Notes: a model not told the origin generated them from the sequence alone. A stretch of DNA of 54,688 nucleotides from Nostoc sp. PA-18-2419 (GCF_005869855.1 NZ_SZNH01000006.1:217740-272427), one strand, 5' to 3'; shown: positions 9,701 through 19,982, numbered from the stretch's first letter. Translations and numbers: made by a program.

Positions 9701-12073
9701 ATGAACCATCCCAGATTCCTAAATAATCGCGCACAAAAACAAAACATTCATCAGCCTCACTTCTCTTTAGCGTTTCTGCATCTGATGATTAATAGCATAC
9801 TTGACCCAATTTTCGTCAAAGACCGTCAACATCACTGGGTACTAATCAACGATAGCTTCTGTGATTTCGTCGGTCACAGCCGAGAAGAATTAATTGGCAA
9901 GTCAGATTATGATTTTTTTCCTCGAACGGAAGCTGATATTATTTGGGAAAAAGATGAACTAATTTTTACTACAAAGATTTTTGATGAAAATCAGCATATT
10001 TGTACTGATGCTGAGGGTAGAACTCATCTCATTTATATAAAAAAGTCTTGCTTTGAAGATGAAACTAGTAATAAATTTCTGGTAGGTAGTATTCGAGACC
10101 TTATTTTGCAAAATAAAGCTAATGAAGCAGGCAACGTTAGTAATATTACTGATACAACAAAACTAACACAAACTTGTGAGATACTTTGGGAAACCGTCGA
10201 AGAACTGCGCCAACAAAACAAAGAACTAACAATCGCTTATCAAACAGCAGAATCAGAACGTCGGCGTTACCAAGATGTGGCGGATAGTTACTTAGTCAAG
10301 GATAGCCAACAGCAAGCCAAATTAGGTGAACGTCAACAAATAGAGCAAGATTTACACCGTATTAATGCTGTGCTGCAAGCCCAGCAAGAAGCTTCGATTG
10401 ACGCAATTTTAATTATTGATGAAAATCGTCAAGTTGCATCATATAATCAGAAATTTTGTCAATTATGGCAAATTCCGCCACAAATTATCCAAACAGGCGA
10501 CGATCACCAACTGCTGGGATGGGTACTAGACCAATTAATCAATCCAGAGGAATTTCTGTCTAAAGTGGAGTTTCTTTATCAACATCCAGAAGAAAGTATC
10601 CGTGATGAAATTTTACTCAAATGTGGAAAAACTTTTGACCGCTATTGTGCGCCTGTATGTAGATATGAAGCCGTAGAAGACTATTACACTAGGATTTTGT
10701 ATTTTCGCGACATTACCGAATATAAGCAAGCAGAAACAGAACTGAAAGCTTCACAGCAAAGACTGGCCTTGCTGATTGAACAAACACCTTTAGCCATTAT
10801 TGAATGGAATACCAACTTTGAAATTCAAACATGGAATCGGGCAGCAGAAAAAATCTTTGGATACAGCCCAGAGGAAATGCTAGGAAATCCTTTTGAGATT
10901 ATAATTCCGGAAAATGTAAGAAAACACGTAAATAAGATTGCTACTGCTTTGTTAACACAAAAAGGAGGCAGTTTTAGTGTTAACGAGAACGTCACTAAAG
11001 ATGGTAAGACAATGGTCTGTGAGTGGTATAACAACCCCTTAGTAGATGCTGATGGTCAGGTGATTGGCGTTGCTTCGATGGTGTTGGATATCACAGAAAG
11101 CAGACGAGCAAAACAAGCCTTACTAGAGTCAGAAGAACAACTACGACAACAAGCTGAAGAACTTCAACAAGCACTTGAGGAACTTCAACGCACCCAAATT
11201 CAGTTGATTCAAAGTGAAAAGATGTCGAGCTTGGGTCAATTAGTTGCAGGAGTGGCACACGAAATTAATAACCCAGTGAATTTTATCTACGGTAACCTCA
11301 ACCCTGCCAATGAATACACCCAAGATTTACTTTCACTTTTGGAACTCTACGAAAAATACTATCCTCAACCCGTGCAAGAAATTCAGAATTTTGTAGAAGC
11401 GATCGAACTCGACTTTTTGAAGTTAGATTTGCCACAAACACTCAACTCCATGAACATTGGTGCAAACAGGATTCGCGAGATTGTGCTTTCTCTGCGAACT
11501 TTTTCCCGCTTAGATGAAGCTGAAATGAAAGCAGTTGACATCCATGAGGGGATCGATAGTACTTTGATGATTTTGCAAAACCGCTTCAAGGCTAACGACC
11601 ACCGCCCAATAATTGAAGTAATCAAAGAATATGGCAAACTACCTTTAGTTGAATGTTACGCTGGGCAGCTAAACCAAGTATTTATCAACATTTTGACAAA
11701 TGCGATCGATGCTTTAGAACAGCGAGTAGAGAATGGGGAGATTATAAAAAACCTTCCCACACCCCCAATGCCCTGTTTACCTACTCTATGCCCAACTCTG
11801 AAGATTCAGATTCGTACCGAATTATTGGAGCAAAATCAGGTAACAATTGTAATTGCCGACAACGGATTGGGAATACAAAAAGATGTACAAAAACAAATAT
11901 TTGATCCGTTTTTTACTACTAAGCCCATCGGCAAAGGTACGGGAATGGGACTTGCTATCAGCTACCAAATTGTTACAGAAAGACATAGTGGTTCCTTACA
12001 ATGTATTTCGCAACCAGGACAAGGAACTGAGTTCATAATTAAAATTCCCTTAAACCAGGGTATGTCAAGATAA
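9701..12073 (+). CDS. Multi-PAS sensor histidine kinase
   Basis: About 790 residues from the ATG at 9701; a TTG at 9668 would add 11. No membrane segment is seen, so it should be soluble. Order of domains: PAS 1 (DPIFVKDRQHHWVLINDSFC, about residues 32-130), a coiled coil, PAS 2 (around DAILIIDENRQVASYNQKF), PAS 3 (ETELKASQQRLALLIEQTPL onward), a second coiled coil, then the phosphoacceptor domain with GVAHEINNPVNF (His about residue 520). The ATPase domain has an N box (NQVFINILTNAIDAL) and G boxes (DNGLGI, GKGTGMGLAIS). All key kinase residues are present. No response regulator lies alongside, so its partner and stimulus are unknown. Confidence 0.93.
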   Translation: MNHPRFLNNRAQKQNIHQPHFSLAFLHLMINSILDPIFVKDRQHHWVLINDSFCDFVGHSREELIGKSDYDFFPRTEADIIWEKDELIFTTKIFDENQHICTDAEGRTHLIYIKKSCFEDETSNKFLVGSIRDLILQNKANEAGNVSNITDTTKLTQTCEILWETVEELRQQNKELTIAYQTAESERRRYQDVADSYLVKDSQQQAKLGERQQIEQDLHRINAVLQAQQEASIDAILIIDENRQVASYNQKFCQLWQIPPQIIQTGDDHQLLGWVLDQLINPEEFLSKVEFLYQHPEESIRDEILLKCGKTFDRYCAPVCRYEAVEDYYTRILYFRDITEYKQAETELKASQQRLALLIEQTPLAIIEWNTNFEIQTWNRAAEKIFGYSPEEMLGNPFEIIIPENVRKHVNKIATALLTQKGGSFSVNENVTKDGKTMVCEWYNNPLVDADGQVIGVASMVLDITESRRAKQALLESEEQLRQQAEELQQALEELQRTQIQLIQSEKMSSLGQLVAGVAHEINNPVNFIYGNLNPANEYTQDLLSLLELYEKYYPQPVQEIQNFVEAIELDFLKLDLPQTLNSMNIGANRIREIVLSLRTFSRLDEAEMKAVDIHEGIDSTLMILQNRFKANDHRPIIEVIKEYGKLPLVECYAGQLNQVFINILTNAIDALEQRVENGEIIKNLPTPPMPCLPTLCPTLKIQIRTELLEQNQVTIVIADNGLGIQKDVQKQIFDPFFTTKPIGKGTGMGLAISYQIVTERHSGSLQCISQPGQGTEFIIKIPLNQGMSR

Positions 12074-12145
12074 TTCGTACTCAATCGGCTAATCTGCCAC
12101 AGGACAAATGACTAATGACAAGTTTAATTATGAATTAGTAATTTT

Positions 12146-13168
12146 CTATACCTCTAATTCTTGAGCAGGTTTGATTTGCTCAAGAATTTCCCAGATTTGC
12201 TGTAACATTGGCTCTAAACCGATGCGGGTAACTGCTGAAATTAAAAAAACCGGGGCGTAGGAGAGATGATTTAGTTGGGTAGCTAATGCCTCCAAATCGA
12301 CAGTTTCGCGATCAACTGCATCAACTTTATTCAACGCCACAATTTGCGATCGCTCTGCTAAACCTCTTCCATAAGCTTTTAATTCTTGCTGAATTGTATT
12401 ATAGTCTCTAACCACATCATCACTGGTGGCATCAATTAAGTGCAGTAGCACCCGTGTGCGCTCGATATGACGCAAAAAATCGTGTCCTAGTCCAGCCCCT
12501 TGGGCAGCTCCTTCAATTAATCCGGGAATGTCAGCGAAAACAGTACCATCGCCAGTAGGTTTTCTGACTACACCCAAATTAGGGATCAGGGTAGTGAATG
12601 GGTAGTCTGCAATTTTTGGACGTGCAGCTGATAAAGATGAAATTAAAGTCGATTTACCAGCATTTGGTAAGCCAATAATCCCGACTTCTGCCAAAAGTTT
12701 CAACTCAAGACGTAATTGCTTTATTTCCCCTGGTAATCCTGGGAGAGCGTATTCGGGGGCGCGATTACGGTTACTTAAAAAATGCTGATTTCCCAGTCCA
12801 CCTTTACCACCTTGAGCAACAAGCAAAGTTTGCTGAGGCTCAATTAAATCCCCGAACAATTCGCCTGTTTGGGCATCATAAACGGCTGTACCACAGGGAA
12901 CTTCAATCATCAAATCTTTGCCATTAGCCCCAGTACAATTATTCGGGCCTCCACGAGTACCGTTTTCGCCTTGAAAGCGGTGATTGTATCTGAAGTCCAG
13001 CAACGTTTGCAGGTTTTGCTCGGCAACAAAAATTACCGAACCACCTCGCCCTCCGTTACCACCAGAGGGGCCACCAGCTGGCACGTACTTCTCGCGCCGG
13101 AAGGCCACAATACCATCGCCGCCCTTGCCAGCTGCAACTTCAATTTCTGCTTGGTCAATAAATTGCAT
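12146..13168 (-). CDS. obgE: GTPase ObgE/CgtA
   Basis: 340 residues. The N-terminal glycine-rich Obg fold starts [19 protein letters not shown]. The central GTPase domain has the P-loop GLPNAGKST, the switch II motif DIPGLIEGA, and NKVD for guanine recognition. The protein ends shortly after the G domain, as in many cyanobacterial and plant Obg proteins, with no long C-terminal extension. Obg binds the large ribosomal subunit and links ribosome maturation to growth and stress. The ATG at 13168 is the family start. The gene is bounded on both sides by heptameric repeats. Confidence 0.97.
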   Translation of the reverse strand: MQFIDQAEIEVAAGKGGDGIVAFRREKYVPAGGPSGGNGGRGGSVIFVAEQNLQTLLDFRYNHRFQGENGTRGGPNNCTGANGKDLMIEVPCGTAVYDAQTGELFGDLIEPQQTLLVAQGGKGGLGNQHFLSNRNRAPEYALPGLPGEIKQLRLELKLLAEVGIIGLPNAGKSTLISSLSAARPKIADYPFTTLIPNLGVVRKPTGDGTVFADIPGLIEGAAQGAGLGHDFLRHIERTRVLLHLIDATSDDVVRDYNTIQQELKAYGRGLAERSQIVALNKVDAVDRETVDLEALATQLNHLSYAPVFLISAVTRIGLEPMLQQIWEILEQIKPAQELEV

Positions 13169-13294
13169 AGTTAGTCATTAGTCATTAGTCATTAATCATT
13201 GGTCATTTGGAATATTACCAATTGATAAACCCGTAATTCTCGAAATCTCCTACTTGAGATTATGCTACCTAAGTTAATGACTAATGACCAATGA
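13169..13294. repeat. Inverted heptameric short repeats (TAATGAC family)
   Basis: The left side (13169-13207) has five near-perfect tandem copies of a 7-base unit (AGTCATT, AATCATT, GGTCATT). The right side (13275-13297) has the same unit in the opposite orientation (TAATGAC TAATGAC CAATGAC). The two sides can pair into a hairpin filling the spacer between obgE and the TerB-like gene. A further partial copy lies at 12106-12119. This type of heptameric repeat is characteristic of heterocystous cyanobacteria. Confidence 0.75.
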
Positions 13295-13984
13295 CTAAAT
13301 ATATGGTGAAATATCTTCACCGCATTTATCTGCCAAATAGGAGAGGGCGCGGAAACGTAAGCCTACCAGTTGTTCATACAATGGGTTAATTTTACACATC
13401 GGAGGTATATGCACAATCTTACGTTTAAATAGGGTGACATCGCGTTCAAAGGGGCACTGGGAGGGAATCATTTTACACAAAAAGCGGGCTACTCTTGGGT
13501 CTTGGATATCTAATTGATCGAGCCAGTCGCGCACATGATGTAGTGCATGAATTTGGCGTTTTGTAAGCCCAGTTGCAGGGATGGCGGGGGTAATTTGCTG
13601 TGGATGTTCTAAGGTGTAACGCAGGGCTTGGAGTAAACTCTCTGGCTGTTCTAAGGCTTGGCAAAACTGTTGCAGAACTTTATCTTCACTGGGAGAATAA
13701 GTACCATCTGCGATCGCTACCATCACCGCTGTCCTTAAGAAATTTTCCGCTGCTGTACCTTTACCCAACACTGCGGCTAATTCTTCAGGCGTAATAATCT
13801 CTAATGAGTCCCATTGAATCTTAGGAGCTAATTCATGTTTAGTGATACTGGCAATTATTTGCTGTTCTTGCTCATCAAAATTACCATCAGCCCAAGCAAC
13901 AGTAAGCAGTCCACGTAACCAAGCGGCAATTTGTTCGCTGCTGTAGGGGGATTGAACGGTACTCGTCATAAACTCACGCTTCAC
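13295..13984 (-). CDS. TerB-like protein with Mo-dependent nitrogenase C-terminal domain
   Basis: 229 residues. The N-terminal 130 or so form a TerB-type helical domain (LLTVAWADGNFDEQEQQII, then AVMVAIADGTYSPSEDKVL, two similar acidic halves that suggest metal binding). The C-terminal 80 residues (from about DQLDIQDPRVARFLCKMIP through CPFERDV to YLADKCGEDISPYI) match the domain annotated as Mo-dependent nitrogenase C-terminal in cyanobacteria. Despite the name, this domain occurs in stand-alone proteins, and a nitrogenase role is not shown. The coordinate uses a GTG with GAGG 5 bases upstream; the ATG five codons later (13969) is also possible. It lies 126 bases upstream of obgE on the same strand. 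Confidence 0.8.
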   Translation of the reverse strand: MKREFMTSTVQSPYSSEQIAAWLRGLLTVAWADGNFDEQEQQIIASITKHELAPKIQWDSLEIITPEELAAVLGKGTAAENFLRTAVMVAIADGTYSPSEDKVLQQFCQALEQPESLLQALRYTLEHPQQITPAIPATGLTKRQIHALHHVRDWLDQLDIQDPRVARFLCKMIPSQCPFERDVTLFKRKIVHIPPMCKINPLYEQLVGLRFRALSYLADKCGEDISPYI

Positions 13985-14205
13985 GGTTTCCTCGATTAAT
14001 ACTAAGCTACCTTGGAAGATAGCTAAACTGTTACTACGGTTATACTTTAATGTTCATAGTATAGATGGCTATTTTAGTAACCATTTGGAGCAAAATCAGA
14101 ATATACAAATCCGGTTTGATTTCTGAAAAAAATCCGTACATCTCTAATTCTTTACTTTTGTGTTCCTTATCTCTACGAGTAATTTTAAAAAGTCAGATAC
14201 TAGTC

Positions 14206-16053
14206 TTAGATAAAAGGATTATCGATAGTAACATAAATCGAGTGGGTGGCTAAAGAACTATGCATTTCATCAATGTCATGAAAGCGGGATAAGAGATTGG
14301 CTTTACAACGCCATTGCCGCTGACGAAGCTGATGCAAAAGTTTCGAGCTATCTTGCTCTATATGTGCATATTTGTTTAAAGCAATTTTTACTTCTGCTAA
14401 AAGTACTTGCTCATCTACCAAGCCTCCCACCCCAAAAGCATTAATTAGCCCCAACAAATTATTGTTGAAAAAGTAGTAAGCCAAGCGTTCGTCAGCAGCA
14501 ACAGTATTTTTACACACTGTATGGCTTCTGTTGCTAAAGCCAGGGAGGATGCTATCTAAATGTTCACTAAAAGCTGGGTGACAATAATAATCTTGATTAT
14601 CACGGAAAAAGAAGCGGTAAGGATAACCATCTTGTAGTTGTAAAACACTATTTTGTTGATGCGCTTCTAACCCTATGCCATAGGTGAAGTAAAGCCAAAG
14701 AATCGGCTCTAAGGAAATTGTTAGGTAACGGCGAAACCAATCGCGGCTAACCTCATTTGTGGTGCGTTGTTCGCGCTCTGCGAGTAAGTTGATGATATTT
14801 GTTAAGCGCGAACCATAATTAAGCATAGCATCTTGACATAGGGATATTAAACAAGTTACATCAGTGGCAGGATTGGCTGGGAAAACATTTTCTCGCAATA
14901 GCGAAGCGAAGCCACTACTTGGTTCGCCGTCTATTTTCAAAGTGATGTAGGCAGGCTCTCGGATAATATAAAATTGTGGGAAGCGATCGCTCAGTTGGTT
15001 ACCAACTTCGGTATTCAATAATTGATAAAGTTCTACCGCTCGTTTTAACTCTTTATACGAGATAGCCCGCATCGAGTTAGTTATCTTCACGTTTAAAGAC
15101 AGTTTGAGCATGAACCTTGCATCAGGATGATAAACTGTGCGAATTGAAGAAGTAGGCATAAAATCTCGCCCTTGCAACCCCAAATCTTGCAGTAATCCTT
15201 GATTTAATAACTGCTGCACTACTGCTTGATGGCAGAGAAAATTTGCTTGCCAAGGATGCACCGGTAATAAAGCATATTCATCTTGGCGGCAGTAGTTAAT
15301 CTTGAAATTTTCATCCACCCAGGTATCTGCCAATAGTTCTGCTTTGATCAGTTCTATAGCTGTTTGTGGCAATGCTGAACCAGACTGCACTATCGACTGA
15401 TGGGCGCGAAAGTAGTGCAGAGGAAAACGCCCTTTCAATTCTGGAGAATAAGTAGCTAATTCATTCTGCGTAAAACCTTGATGGCTTTTTGGTGTTGGGT
15501 GTAAAGGATGCCCAAAAACTAGTGCTTGTTCGGTTTCAATAAAATTACTTTTGAAAGCATAAAGAATATCAGCATCCTGTCGCCGCTGCCGAACAAACTG
15601 TTCTATATTCCAACAGCTTTGTACTACTCGCCGTAGCAATTCGTCCTCATGCCCATTGCCACCATCAGCTGAGGCCAATTCTTTTGTCAACAGACCAATT
15701 AAGGTAATGTAATCGACTTCTAAAAGAGTCGTTTTTCCTACTACCTGATAATAAATTGGAAAGTAAAATAAATGGCGTCCAGTTAATGAATAATAGCGTA
15801 AACCAGCCAATATTTGGATGTTTTGACGCTCTAAGTAACAACAGATTAATACCTCTGCTTTGGTACGAGTAAATACCTCATTTATGACATTGTCTATTAC
15901 TTGAGTATCGGCTTTTATGCTTTTGCCCGCCCCAGTTTCTCGCAGGTAACAATTAAAAAAGCTTTGAATTGTTGCTTGTTCAGCAATTTCTTTTTCAGTA
16001 CGATTTATAATTAGTTGTGGCATTGCAGCAGTAATGATGGTTTGCTTTATCAT
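14206..16053 (-). CDS. IucA/IucC-family siderophore synthetase
   Basis: 615 residues, the usual length. Family motifs are clear: GHPLHPTPKSHQGF in the ATP-grasp-like region, SSIRTVYHPDARFMLKLSLN followed by VKITNSMR, and a C-terminal part with GIGLEAHQQNSVL and EHLDSILPGF that resembles the ferric-reductase-like end. These NIS synthetases condense citrate or a similar carboxylate with an amine or hydroxylamine during siderophore assembly. The gene stands alone: no monooxygenase, acetyltransferase or TonB receptor lies within view, so the product cannot be predicted. ATGs at 16053 and 16023 are both possible; neither has a clear Shine-Dalgarno sequence. Confidence 0.9.
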   Translation of the reverse strand: MIKQTIITAAMPQLIINRTEKEIAEQATIQSFFNCYLRETGAGKSIKADTQVIDNVINEVFTRTKAEVLICCYLERQNIQILAGLRYYSLTGRHLFYFPIYYQVVGKTTLLEVDYITLIGLLTKELASADGGNGHEDELLRRVVQSCWNIEQFVRQRRQDADILYAFKSNFIETEQALVFGHPLHPTPKSHQGFTQNELATYSPELKGRFPLHYFRAHQSIVQSGSALPQTAIELIKAELLADTWVDENFKINYCRQDEYALLPVHPWQANFLCHQAVVQQLLNQGLLQDLGLQGRDFMPTSSIRTVYHPDARFMLKLSLNVKITNSMRAISYKELKRAVELYQLLNTEVGNQLSDRFPQFYIIREPAYITLKIDGEPSSGFASLLRENVFPANPATDVTCLISLCQDAMLNYGSRLTNIINLLAEREQRTTNEVSRDWFRRYLTISLEPILWLYFTYGIGLEAHQQNSVLQLQDGYPYRFFFRDNQDYYCHPAFSEHLDSILPGFSNRSHTVCKNTVAADERLAYYFFNNNLLGLINAFGVGGLVDEQVLLAEVKIALNKYAHIEQDSSKLLHQLRQRQWRCKANLLSRFHDIDEMHSSLATHSIYVTIDNPFI

Positions 16054-16511
16054 TTCAATTTTGGCTGTAATTAATTAAGGATTTTTGAGTCCATAACTAA
16101 TACCAATTGAAAAAAATTCGCGATAAATATATTTTGATACAGAAGTATCACTTTGCAAACCAACATTTAGGCATAACTGATATCGTCCTATGACTCTCTC
16201 TAGGAGAATATTCTGGAATCCCTGTTGCAAAATAGTTTACGCAAGAATCAATATTTTAGGTTTGATATGAGAATTTAATGCCCAAATCTCTAACTTTGCC
16301 TTGGTTTGGTGATTTTGTATTTGATTTTTCTTTGATCAGAGTGATGAAACAGAGATATGATGTCCGGCTGAACGCATAAAAGGACAAGGGAAGGGAGAAA
16401 CAAAAACACAAGTCACAAACGCTCTTGCGAACGCCGGAAAGACTTGTTGTAAGTTCTCCCATGAATCATCTTGTCACTTTGCCCTCTTCAATGACTGCTC
16501 CCTAGTCCCTT
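16054..16511. other. Intergenic region, no convincing gene
   Basis: About 460 bases between two minus-strand genes. A 68-codon frame at 16256-16462 (minus) has a Cys/Ser/Phe-rich translation without family resemblance or a ribosome site and is not called. No RNA gene was recognised. Confidence 0.5.
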
Positions 16512-19500
16512 TTAGACAATTCCTCCATCCTGCTGCGATCGCAATTGTGTTTCTGGCTGAATTGAACCAGCAGGCAAAGCTCTATGTCCATCCAAAGTTC
16601 CATTTGGAGAATCTGGAGGATTTGAGCCTCCGCCTCGCCGACGATAAAATATCGCTCTAGCCAAACTCTTAACCAGAATATAGAGAATTGGCACTAAGAA
16701 CAAACTCAAGAATGTCGAAAGCAGTAGCCCTCCAAACAGTGCTGTCCCCAAAGACCAACGACTACTTGCTCCTGCTCCTTCAGAAATCACCAAGGGTAAA
16801 AATCCTAGGAGCGCTGCAAAGGAAGTCATTAAAATCGGTCGCAAACGTTCTTGTCCAGCTTTCACCGCCGCCCGCGTGTAGCTCATGCCCTGCTCGTGCA
16901 GCTGATTGGCAAATTCCACAACTAAAATCGCGTTCTTGGCGGCTAAACCAATTAATGTCACCAGACCTACCTGGCAATAAATATCATCTACTACTTTGGG
17001 AAATAGGCTACCTGCCATGAAAATATTCGATCGCAACCAAATCGCTGTCATTGCTCCCAAAACTGCCAGAGGAACCGTCAACAAAATAATAATTGGGTCA
17101 ATGTAGCTTTCATACTGAGCTGACAGTACCAAAAATACAATCGCGATCGCTAAAGCAAAAATCAGTCCGGTAGCTCCTCCAGATGTCTTTTCTTGGAGAT
17201 AAGTCCCTGTCCACTCGTAGCCAAATCCCTGAGGTAAAACCTCTGCTGCTAGTTGTTCCATCGCTTTAATCGCCTGTCCAGAACTCGCACCAGGAGCAGG
17301 AGCGCCTTGGACTTTGATTGAGCGATACAAGTTATAATGCGAGATTGTTTTCGGCCCCACAAAGGGAGTAACTTTTACCAAATTACTCAGGGGAATCATC
17401 GCCCCAGTTGATGAGCGAACGTATAACTTGCCAATATCATCAGGATTTGACCGGAAAACTCCATCTGCTTGGACATATACCCGGTACTGTCGCTGTCCTT
17501 GAACAAAGTCATTCACATATTGTGACCCCAAGTAAGATTGCAACGACCCAAAGACATCATTAATCTCCACATTCAGAGCTTTGGCTTGATTGCGGTTTAC
17601 CTGAATTTCAAACTGGGGAGTGTCTGCGGTGAACTGAGTAAAGACTCGTTGGAGAGCAGGGTTTTTATTTGCTGCGGCAATGAACTTTTGAGTGGTATCA
17701 ACCAAAGTTTGAATCGGCGCACTGCCCGTGCGGTCTTGAATGATAAACTCAAAACCACCCGTAGTACTTAACCCTCTAACTGGAGGAGCATTCACAGCGA
17801 TCGCTCTAGCTTCGGTAATTGTAGACAGCTTTTTATTTAGCCCCTGAAGTATGCCATAAACAGATTGAGATTGTTCGGCTCTCTCTTTCCAAGGTTTCAA
17901 GTTAGCAAAGGCAATACCTAAATTAGAAGCGTTGCCATCGAAACCAAAGCCACTAATCATAAAACTAGCTCTCACTTGGGGAAGCGCTGTGATTTCCTTG
18001 ACAACCTGGTTCATTACGGATTCTGTATACTTCAAAGAAACCCCGTCAGGCCCTTGGACAATTACAAAGAAGTAGCCTTGGTCTTCCTCTGGAATAAATC
18101 CGGTAGGCACTGTTTTGTACATGAAAACCGTTGCCAGTAAACCAGCGATAAAAACTCCAATCACAACTGCCTTAATATGGGTAAGATAGCTCACAAACCT
18201 GACATATCGGCGGGTGAACCAGCCAAATCCTCGATTAAACTGTGTAAAAAACCAGCCTAAAGGGCCGCGTGGAGTTTGAGCTGGGCGCATCAGGATCGCT
18301 GCCATACTCGGAGAGAAAGTTAAAGCATTGAAAGTCGAAATTCCAATCGAACAAGCAATGGTTAAGGCAAATTGTTTGTAGACAATACCAGTAGTGCCGG
18401 GGATGAATGCAACCGGAATGAATACCGCCATCAATACCAGTGAAGTAGCAATGATTGCTCCCGTCAACTCTTTCATCGCTTCCACCGCTGCATCAAACGG
18501 CTTCAAGCCCTGTTCCAGTTTGACTGCAACAGCTTCCACGACAATGATTGCATCATCAACGACAATACCGATCGCCAAAACGAAACCAAATAAGGTCAGT
18601 GTATTAATTTGAAATCCTAAAACCAAAAGAGCTGCACATGTCCCAATCAAGGACACGGGTATCGCAACAGTAGGAATGATTGTGGTACGCCAGTCTTGTA
18701 AAAAAACAAAAATTACTAAGACCACTAGCACAATCGCCTCAACCAGGGTGTGTAGCACCTCTTCTAAGGAAATTTCCACAAATGGAGTGGTATCAAATGC
18801 TAGCTCGGCTTTGAGTCCTGGTGGAAAACTCTTTGCTAATGTTGCAATTTGTTCTTCAACAGCATGGGCAACTTGTAAAGCATTACTGCCTGGAAGTTGA
18901 TATATCCCTAAACCCACAGCAGGCTTAGGAGCATTTCCTGGAAGGGTGAATTTGGCATCAGCAAGATAGCTCTCTGCTCCTAGTTCAACTCGACCGACAT
19001 CTTTAACTTTAACTAGGGTATTAGTGTTCGCAGTACCACTTTGACCCACCTTCAACACCATCTCCTCAAATTCAGCCGCATCTTTGAATCGACTGCTTGC
19101 TCGTAAAGCAAATTCAAAGCTTTGATTATCTGGGGCTGGTTCCTTACCAATTGCCCCTGCACCTACCTGAATATTTTGTTCTTGCAGGGCAGTTGTCACA
19201 TCTTGAGGAGTTAGTTGATGTTGAGCAAGCTTGTTGGGATCGAGCCAAAGACGCATTGCATATTTGCGTTCTCCAAAAATAGTGGCTTTTCCTACACCAG
19301 GAATTCGTTTAATCTGATCGAGAATAAATAGGTCAACATAATTACTAATAAAAATGTTGTCATATTCGTTATTTTCTGAGAAGAACCCAAATACGAGAAG
19401 CAAACTACTTGATGCTGTTTCAACAGTCACACCAGTTCGTTTAACAGTATCCGGCAATTGAGGATCGGAGAGAGCTTCTTTATTTTGAACGTTTACTTGA

Positions 19501-19811
19501 GCAATATCACTATTAACATTAGTTGGGAAGGAAACAGTTATATTGCTTGAACCATCATTACCCGTATTAGAAGATATATAAGATACATCTTTAACTCCAT
19601 TAATTTGTCGCTCAATAATGTTAGTAACAGTGCTTTCTGTTGTTTGAGCATCTGCACCAATATTATTGGAGCTAACAGTGATTTGCACCGGGGCCAGATC
19701 TGGTAGCTGAGAAATCGGCAGGATAGGAATACAAATGCTTCCTAGCAGCAAAATGATGAATGTACAGACAGTAGTCAGAACTGGGCGTCTGATAAAAGTG
19801 TTGACAAACAT
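16512..19811 (-). CDS. HAE1-type RND efflux pump inner-membrane subunit
   Basis: 1099 residues, slightly longer than AcrB-type pumps. It starts MFVNTFIRRPVLTTVCTFII, the standard RND opening, and has two large periplasmic loops and about 12 transmembrane helices. The proton-relay aspartate pair is in VLAIGIVVDDAIIVVEAV in the fourth helix. GFIPEEDQGYFFVIVQ opens the second periplasmic loop as in AcrB. The last 45 residues are a polar tail (RRRGGGSNPPDSPNGTLDGH). The pump needs a membrane-fusion protein and a TolC-like channel, and neither is encoded beside it. The divergent LysR gene is a likely regulator. Substrates are probably hydrophobic compounds. Confidence 0.95.
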   Translation of the reverse strand: MFVNTFIRRPVLTTVCTFIILLLGSICIPILPISQLPDLAPVQITVSSNNIGADAQTTESTVTNIIERQINGVKDVSYISSNTGNDGSSNITVSFPTNVNSDIAQVNVQNKEALSDPQLPDTVKRTGVTVETASSSLLLVFGFFSENNEYDNIFISNYVDLFILDQIKRIPGVGKATIFGERKYAMRLWLDPNKLAQHQLTPQDVTTALQEQNIQVGAGAIGKEPAPDNQSFEFALRASSRFKDAAEFEEMVLKVGQSGTANTNTLVKVKDVGRVELGAESYLADAKFTLPGNAPKPAVGLGIYQLPGSNALQVAHAVEEQIATLAKSFPPGLKAELAFDTTPFVEISLEEVLHTLVEAIVLVVLVIFVFLQDWRTTIIPTVAIPVSLIGTCAALLVLGFQINTLTLFGFVLAIGIVVDDAIIVVEAVAVKLEQGLKPFDAAVEAMKELTGAIIATSLVLMAVFIPVAFIPGTTGIVYKQFALTIACSIGISTFNALTFSPSMAAILMRPAQTPRGPLGWFFTQFNRGFGWFTRRYVRFVSYLTHIKAVVIGVFIAGLLATVFMYKTVPTGFIPEEDQGYFFVIVQGPDGVSLKYTESVMNQVVKEITALPQVRASFMISGFGFDGNASNLGIAFANLKPWKERAEQSQSVYGILQGLNKKLSTITEARAIAVNAPPVRGLSTTGGFEFIIQDRTGSAPIQTLVDTTQKFIAAANKNPALQRVFTQFTADTPQFEIQVNRNQAKALNVEINDVFGSLQSYLGSQYVNDFVQGQRQYRVYVQADGVFRSNPDDIGKLYVRSSTGAMIPLSNLVKVTPFVGPKTISHYNLYRSIKVQGAPAPGASSGQAIKAMEQLAAEVLPQGFGYEWTGTYLQEKTSGGATGLIFALAIAIVFLVLSAQYESYIDPIIILLTVPLAVLGAMTAIWLRSNIFMAGSLFPKVVDDIYCQVGLVTLIGLAAKNAILVVEFANQLHEQGMSYTRAAVKAGQERLRPILMTSFAALLGFLPLVISEGAGASSRWSLGTALFGGLLLSTFLSLFLVPILYILVKSLARAIFYRRRGGGSNPPDSPNGTLDGHRALPAGSIQPETQLRSQQDGGIV

Positions 19812-19817
19812 AGGCTA

Positions 19818-19982
19818 GGGATTGGGATTGGGGGCTGGGGATTGGGGAATAGGAGCTGGGTAATGGCAAGCAGAGAGTAGAAGAATTGCAGCAAGTCTTT
19901 CCCCAGAACTTTGCACCTGGAGCATCTTGTGCCCAATTCCCAGTCCCCAATTTTCAGTCCCCAATCCCCAATCTCCAATCCC
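19818..19982. promoter_or_regulatory. G-rich short repeats forming a long imperfect inverted repeat in the RND/LysR promoter region
   Basis: Bases 19818-19847 carry five G-runs on the plus strand separated by 2-3 bases (GGG ATT GGG ATT GGGGG CT GGGG ATT GGGG), a textbook G-quadruplex pattern ending 7 bases from the RND start codon. Bases 19931-19982 carry the complementary C-rich form (repeats like CAGTCCCCAA and TCCCCAATC). The two sides can pair over about 45 bases with mismatches. The region lies in the spacer shared by the divergent pump and LysR genes and would fall in the pump's 5' leader. Confidence 0.6.

Noticed and set aside
14065-14253. 62-codon plus-strand frame between TerB-like and IucA/IucC genes
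   Set aside because: Overlaps the 3' end of the IucA/IucC gene and reads as random Leu/Ile/Ser-rich spacer.
16256-16462. 68-codon minus-strand frame
   Set aside because: Low-complexity Cys/Phe/Ser translation, no ribosome site, no family resemblance.
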